Assembly (NCBI GenBank): GCA_002345725.1
Contig: DDWP01000005.1
Coordinates: 6,268 to 13,037, forward strand
DNA: 6,770 bases
Origin: Candidatus Shapirobacteria bacterium UBA2283
Lineage (GTDB): Bacteria > Patescibacteriota > Microgenomatia > UBA12405
Direction: 5' to 3'
In this document: positions 5,133 to 6,770 of the stretch, piece by piece
How positions within the stretch are numbered: position 1 is the stretch's first letter
Layout: every line of letters starts with the position of its first letter
Translations under genes and position numbers: made by a program
The notes under the pieces: generated by a model
What the model was told of the DNA's origin: nothing
Databases searched by the model: none
What the model saw: only the letters and a program-made list of their open reading frames with translations

Positions 5133-6770
5133 GTGATTAAAAAAATAATTGAAAATACTGTTTTTGCTTTTCTTCTTCTTGTTCTAGCTATTTCTATATC
5201 TCCGGTTCTTCCTTTTAAAAATGTTCCTCGCACCTATACTGTCGTTTCTGGTTCGATGGAGCCAACAATCAAGACTGGTTCAATTGTTTTAACTACCCCA
5301 GTTGACCCAACTACCATAATGGCCGGCGACATCGTCGCCTTTACCTCTCCTTCAAATTCCAAAGACACTATTCTTCATCGAATTGTCGATATTAAATCTA
5401 CTTCTCCTCTGCGTTTCCAGACAAAAGGTGACAATAATAATACTGCCGATGCTTGGGACCTAATGGACGTCGGCATTCTTGGCAAACATGTTTTTGCCAT
5501 TCCTTATATTGGCCACATCGCTGCTTTTATTCGCACCCCCATTGGTTTTGGTGTTCTAATCGTTATCCCTGCTTTGCTTTTTATCATCTCCCAAATTCTA
5601 AATATCAAGAAATATATTAAACAAGAAATTGACCGACAAGTAAAAAGCAAAACTGTACCACTATTCTTTATCCTATCTTTTCTAATATCCTCTTCAATGC
5701 TCTTTACAGGTTCAATTTTTGCAAATTTCTATAGTACCACTAGTATTTCTCAGGTCACTTTTTCCACTAAAGATTTTGTCGCTCCACCAACTCCTCAGCT
5801 TATTGCCCCTACTAATAATTCTTATCGTAATACCGTCGGGCTAGTTATGGACTGGTCCGATGTTGGTGATTATCAAAATCAACACAATCCTGTCTACTAC
5901 ATTTACCAATCCTCACGAAATCTTTCTTTTTCTCCTTTAGCTTATCAATCAGGTAGATTAACTTCATCTCAAATTCCTGCTCCGGGTACTCCCGCTGGTG
6001 TTTACTATTGGCGAGTTAAGGCTTGCGATTCAGTTGATAACTGTTCTGCTTGGACTTCTCCTTGGAAAGTCACCGTCGACAATCAGTCGCCCCAGGTTGT
6101 CATTAACGCCCCCATTACTTCACCGACTTCTGGTTTAGTCCCTATTTACATTACCTCCATTGATACCAACCCTCATCATTTTTGGTTAGTTGTAGAAAAC
6201 TCATCAGGTGTCAACGTTGCTGGTCCAGGAACTACTACTCAGTCATCTACTCTCATAAACCACCTAGCTTTCAATTGGGATACAACTCTACTTCCTGATG
6301 GCCTTTACACCATCAAGCTTGAAGCACGTGATGCCGCTGGTAATAAAACACCAAACTTGTCTCCAGTGCCTTCTGACCCTGAAGTTGTCGGAGACTCAGT
6401 CGACTGGATTACAGTCTATGTTGGTAACGATACCCAATCTCCTAGATCCACTATCACCGAAGGTCAGGCAGATACCCAAGAGACTCATACCTTTGATATT
6501 TCCTATTCTTCATCCGACTTAGATATCGATTATGTGAAGCTTTGCTACTCATATAATTTTGGAACTGATATTTGTGGAGACACCAACAACTCTCCGTCCG
6601 GTTTGTTTACTTTCGATTCTCCTTTTGGTGATGGTCTTTATAGTTTTTATACTATCGCTTATGACCTAGCTGGAAATATTGAAGATCTTAAGTTTTATGA
6701 ACTTGATGTTCAAGTAGATACAAAAGTTCCAACCACCAATGTTGATTTAAAGTCTGTAACCACTAGTCAC
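5133..6770 (+). CDS. SipW/ER-type signal peptidase I fused to an Ig/FN3-like ectodomain, 3'-truncated
   Basis: One uninterrupted frame of 546 codons runs off the right edge. Residues 8-26 are a membrane anchor. The peptidase domain (about 30-136) has SGSMEPT (nucleophile Ser41), the GDIV strand (65-68), HRI (His82, in place of the Lys of standard bacterial SPase I, as in SipW and ER Sec11) and KGDNNNTAD (Asp100/Asp106). Residues 137-157 form a second membrane helix. Residues 158-175 are a basic, presumably cytoplasmic linker, and 176-197 a third hydrophobic segment ending IFA. This is followed by NFYSTTSISQVTFST, resembling the TasA-like protein's signal region. The ectodomain begins near 218: FN3-like (PAGVYYWRVKACDSVDNCSAW, 287-307), then Ig-like units with DGLYTIKLEARDAAGN (389-404) and DGLYSFYTIAYDLAGN (500-515), and a further unit starting near 531. 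Likely disulfides are Cys298-Cys304 and Cys471-Cys481. GTG at 5133 directly follows an in-frame TAG and is the only standard start before the first helix; no Shine-Dalgarno is present. Confidence 0.88.
   Translation, partial: MIKKIIENTVFAFLLLVLAISISPVLPFKNVPRTYTVVSGSMEPTIKTGSIVLTTPVDPTTIMAGDIVAFTSPSNSKDTILHRIVDIKSTSPLRFQTKGDNNNTADAWDLMDVGILGKHVFAIPYIGHIAAFIRTPIGFGVLIVIPALLFIISQILNIKKYIKQEIDRQVKSKTVPLFFILSFLISSSMLFTGSIFANFYSTTSISQVTFSTKDFVAPPTPQLIAPTNNSYRNTVGLVMDWSDVGDYQNQHNPVYYIYQSSRNLSFSPLAYQSGRLTSSQIPAPGTPAGVYYWRVKACDSVDNCSAWTSPWKVTVDNQSPQVVINAPITSPTSGLVPIYITSIDTNPHHFWLVVENSSGVNVAGPGTTTQSSTLINHLAFNWDTTLLPDGLYTIKLEARDAAGNKTPNLSPVPSDPEVVGDSVDWITVYVGNDTQSPRSTITEGQADTQETHTFDISYSSSDLDIDYVKLCYSYNFGTDICGDTNNSPSGLFTFDSPFGDGLYSFYTIAYDLAGNIEDLKFYELDVQVDTKVPTTNVDLKSVTTSH
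5658..5768 (+). other. Internal SipW-type signal-peptide-like segment within the signal peptidase fusion
   Basis: Residues 176-212 of the fusion. A hydrophobic stretch (PLFFILSFLISSSMLFTGSIFA) follows a basic linker (KKYIKQEIDRQVKSK, 159-173), giving n- and h-regions. From Ala197 the sequence ANFYSTTSISQVTFST aligns without gaps to ALFSSTATVSGVTFST of the TasA-like protein (residues 24-39, nt 4594-4641), with 10 of 16 positions identical. The predicted cleavage would fall after Ala197 (codon 5721-5723), on the outer face of the membrane. It could instead act as a plain third membrane anchor. Confidence 0.7.

Noticed and set aside
6298..6522. A 74-codon plus-strand open frame starting with ATG
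   Set aside because: It lies in another frame inside the long continuous ectodomain frame (5133-6770), which has clear Ig-like motifs across this region.

Overview
The window looks like a stretch of a Candidate Phyla Radiation (Patescibacteria) genome, most likely of the Microgenomates kind. This is inferred from gene content and style: compact AT-rich genes with short gaps, no recognisable Shine-Dalgarno sequences, an LTD protein with a Thr/Pro stalk, and a TasA-like protein beside an ER/SipW-type signal peptidase. TGA is a genuine stop at 4153-4155, where it overlaps the next ATG, which argues against the recoded Gracilibacteria/SR1 group. No 16S or ribosomal marker is present, so the placement is tentative.

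Layout. 1-783 (+) is the 3' part of a D-alanyl-D-alanine carboxypeptidase (serine peptidase S11), open at the left edge. It converges on 808-1848 (-), a single-pass membrane protein of unknown function. A 36-bp divergent gap then leads to gltX (1885-3285, +), a complete glutamyl-tRNA synthetase. Next comes 3289-4155, a secreted, C-terminally anchored lamin-tail-domain (LTD) protein. It overlaps by ATGA a VanZ-like membrane protein (4152-4505). A consensus-like promoter inside the 3' end of that gene precedes a TasA/camelysin-like secreted protein (4525-5085). After a perfect 11-bp hairpin there is a long reading frame with a GTG start, from 5133 to the right edge (546 codons, no stop in the window).

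The most interesting object is the last gene. Its first ~160 residues are a SipW/ER-type signal peptidase I. After a basic cytoplasmic linker, the same polypeptide carries a third hydrophobic segment and a sequence that closely matches the signal-peptide end of the TasA-like protein encoded just upstream. After this come at least three FN3/Ig-like extracellular domains. It therefore appears to be a signal peptidase fused to its own kind of substrate, with a topology that would allow self-release of the ectodomain. Together with the TasA-like gene it resembles a condensed version of the Bacillus tapA-sipW-tasA fibre operon.

A second pattern concerns expression. Three genes (808-1848, gltX and the LTD gene) have a -10-like hexamer ending exactly 5 nt before the start codon. 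Two of them share the identical 11-mer TAGAATAATTT directly before the start. This suggests leaderless transcripts. The TasA-like gene instead has TTGACA-N17-TAAGAT and a short leader.
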